Shown: in pieces, positions 62,450 through 64,000 of the stretch
Numbering within the stretch: position 1 is the stretch's first letter
Layout: every line of letters begins with the position of its first letter
Source: Streptomyces sp. NBC_01262
GTDB lineage: Bacteria; Actinomycetota; Actinomycetes; Streptomycetales; Streptomycetaceae
DNA length: 64,000 nt
Direction: 5' to 3'
Assembly: GCF_036226365.1 (NCBI RefSeq)
Contig: NZ_CP108462.1
Coordinates: forward strand, 4,648,501-4,712,500
The notes under the pieces: generated by a model
What the model saw: only the letters and a program-made list of their open reading frames with translations
The model's database searches: none
What the model was told of the DNA's origin: nothing
Made by a program: the position numbers and the translations under genes

Positions 62450-63322
62450 TCAGACTCGTCGCTCGCGAAGCCGGAGCAGGGAGGAGGTCGCGCTGGAGAG
62501 GACGACCACGGTCACGAGCAGCAGTACGGAGATCGCGACGCCGAAGGCGAACTTCCCGCCGCCGAAGACGTTGCGGTACACGAGCAGGGTCAGGGTGTCC
62601 GTCGCGCCGGCCGGGCCGCCGTTGGTCAGCACCAGCGGGAACTCGAAGACCTTCAGCGAGCCGATCAGGCTGAGCGTCACATTGACGGTCAGGGCTGGGG
62701 CGAGCAGCGGCCACTCGATGCTGCGGAACCGTCGCCATCCGCTGGCGCCGTCCACTGCGGCGGCGTCCAGGAGTTCGGTCGGCAGGTTCATGTAGCTGGC
62801 CAGGAAGATCGCGCAGGAGTAGCCGGCGAACATCCAGATGTTGACCGTGGCCACCGAGTACAGGGCGGTGGAGGGGTCGCCGAGCCAGATGTGTTCCAGG
62901 CTGCCCAGGCCGAGCGTGCCGAGCAGGGCGTTGATGCCGCCGGTGGGGGCGAACAGGTACGACCAGATGAACGCGGCCATGACCGGCGAGATCAGGGTCG
63001 GGGTCAGCAGGACGACGCTGAGCACCTTGCGGACCTTGGGGCGGCGGAACAGCATGTTCGCGAACAGCAGGCCGATCGCGTTCTGGACGACCACGACCAC
63101 GGCCGCGTACAGCACGGTGTGCCACAGGGCGTCGCCGACGTCGGGCTGGTCGGCCATGGCCTTGTACTGGTCCACGCCGACGAAGTTGGAGACCGGACCG
63201 CCGAGGCTGTCGGTGAAGCTGAGATAGACGCCCTTGGCCAGCGGATACAGCATGAAGACGCCGTACACGACGATCGCGGGGAGCAGGAAAGCGGCCATGG
63301 TGGCGCGCCTGCGGTGGATCAC
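62450..63322 (-). CDS. Carbohydrate ABC transporter permease, MalF type
   Basis: 290 residues from GTG 63322 with GAGAGGAAGGA 6-7 bases upstream. Six membrane segments; EAA-like loop ELLDAAAVDGASGWRRFRSI. LFAPTGGINALLGTLG and TNGGPAGATDTL are typical for sugar permeases. Partner of the MalG-type gene. Confidence 0.92.
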   Translation of the reverse strand: MIHRRRATMAAFLLPAIVVYGVFMLYPLAKGVYLSFTDSLGGPVSNFVGVDQYKAMADQPDVGDALWHTVLYAAVVVVVQNAIGLLFANMLFRRPKVRKVLSVVLLTPTLISPVMAAFIWSYLFAPTGGINALLGTLGLGSLEHIWLGDPSTALYSVATVNIWMFAGYSCAIFLASYMNLPTELLDAAAVDGASGWRRFRSIEWPLLAPALTVNVTLSLIGSLKVFEFPLVLTNGGPAGATDTLTLLVYRNVFGGGKFAFGVAISVLLLVTVVVLSSATSSLLRLRERRV

Positions 63323-63348
63323 GAGGATCCTTCCTCTCGTGATGGGCC

Positions 63349-63409
63349 GCGGTGAGGGCGGGTGGCGTGAGCCGCGCGGAGTGCGCGGGGACGCTGCCGC
63401 CCTCACCGC
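63349..63409. terminator. Intercistronic hairpin between binding-protein and permease genes
   Basis: GCGGTGAGGGCGG at 63349-63361 pairs exactly with CCGCCCTCACCGC at 63397-63409 across 35 bases. It lies right after the solute-binding-protein stop and before the permease ribosome site. Such hairpins partly terminate or protect the upstream message, giving more binding protein than permease. Confidence 0.65.
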
Positions 63410-63420
63410 TGCGAGGCGAG

Positions 63421-64000
63421 CTACTTGGCCGTGGCCGCGGTCTGGATGTCCTTCAGCGTCTGGCTCTCGGACGCCGAACCCAGCAGGTACGCCTGGAGCT
63501 TGGAGCCGATGGTGGTCTCGGCGGTGCCGGTCAGCCAGGTGTTGGAGGGCATCAGCCGGTAACGGCCGTCCTTGAAGGCCGTGTTGAATGCCGTGGTCTC
63601 CTCGGCCTGCGGGGTGACGCCGCCGGTGAAGGGCGACGCGGCGTTCTCGGCGGTCAGGAACTTGCCGAGGTTCTCGCTCTGCGACCAAAAGTCGACGTAC
63701 TTCTTGGCGGCGTCGGAGTTCTTGGACTGCGAGTTGACGCCCCACATCGTGCCGGTGAAGAACATCGCGTTGGGCGCGGTGCCCGCGGCGGTGGCCGGCC
63801 AGGGTGCGAAGGAGATCGGGAACTTGACGGCCTTCTTGACGCTGGAGACCTGCCAGGCGCCCTGGTACCAGAAGGCGCTCTTGCCGGCGGTGAAGTCCGC
63901 CGAGCCCTGCGACCACTCGTCGACGCCGAGCTCGCTCTTCCAGTTCACGTAACCCTTGTCGCCGAGCTCCTTGAGCTGCTCCAGCGAGGTCTTCCAGTCG
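63421..64000 (-). CDS. Extracellular sugar-binding protein of ABC transporter (5' end cut off)
   Basis: 193 C-terminal residues are visible; the start and signal peptide lie beyond the window. FTAGKSAFWYQGAWQV, APNAMFFTGTMWGV, AAKKYVDFW and ASPFTGGVTP are typical of family 1 solute-binding proteins. It is the first visible gene of the operon with two permeases, KDPG aldolase, KDG kinase and a lactonase, so the ligand may be an oligo-uronide or aldonic sugar. Confidence 0.9.
   Translation of the reverse strand, partial: DWKTSLEQLKELGDKGYVNWKSELGVDEWSQGSADFTAGKSAFWYQGAWQVSSVKKAVKFPISFAPWPATAAGTAPNAMFFTGTMWGVNSQSKNSDAAKKYVDFWSQSENLGKFLTAENAASPFTGGVTPQAEETTAFNTAFKDGRYRLMPSNTWLTGTAETTIGSKLQAYLLGSASESQTLKDIQTAATAK

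Overview
The window is GC-rich throughout, uses many GTG and TTG starts with purine-rich ribosome binding sites, and packs genes with 4-base ATGA or GTGA overlaps. Together with an AfsR-type regulator, class E/F sortase, type VII secretion toxin, SigE-family sigma factor and many secreted glycan-active enzymes, this points to a Streptomyces-like actinomycete, in an accessory-rich chromosomal region. No rRNA, tRNA, CRISPR array, plasmid origin or intact insertion sequence was seen.

Layout. 1-4642: an AfsR/SARP-type STAND regulator diverges from an EACC1 plus caspase-like protease pair (predicted conflict module). 4704-7399: saccharopine-dehydrogenase-like enzyme with an APC permease. 7446-10025: CBM2-linked zinc metalloprotease, a YtkA-like membrane protein and a lipoprotein. 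10022-12396: arsenic cluster (ArsC, two ArsR, aquaporin-type channel, ArsI/CadI-like protein) with three readable operators. 12424-17377: a lectin-pectinesterase-polygalacturonase fusion diverges from a sigma factor fused through a zinc-finger and membrane helix to a PL9-type pectate lyase. 17394-21468: Tat-exported FAD oxidase, EEP-family enzyme, argG. 21544-25614: two-component system, small wall-anchored-type protein, sortase carrying an in-frame 165-bp miniature element.

25744-35597 is a polymorphic toxin locus: a WXG100-type protein, a 2042-residue CpnT-like toxin with two intact and one decayed papain-like domains, a deaminase-like domain and a C-terminal RelA/SpoT-type synthetase domain, then two tandem small paralogues, a SUKH-like protein and two YrhB/Imm35-like paralogues, all likely immunity genes.

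35719-54711 is more ordinary: SHOCT membrane protein, class II amidotransferase, symporter/SigE sigma operon, cstA with its YbdD partner, GH54 arabinofuranosidase with two LacI-type operators, FMN oxidase, APH-like kinase, a penicillin-binding protein lacking its catalytic Ser and Lys, FBP/FusB-like protein, S9 peptidase, oxidoreductases, and a polytopic membrane protein. 54809-57706 is a PepSY protein divergent from a second two-component system with tandem half-sites. 57787-58794 is an AbfB-domain membrane protein. 58810-64000 is a sugar operon (binding protein, two permeases, KDPG aldolase, KDG kinase, lactonase-type propeller). Pectinases, arabinofuranosidase and KDG/KDPG enzymes together suggest a life on plant cell-wall polymers; a shared regulation is inference.
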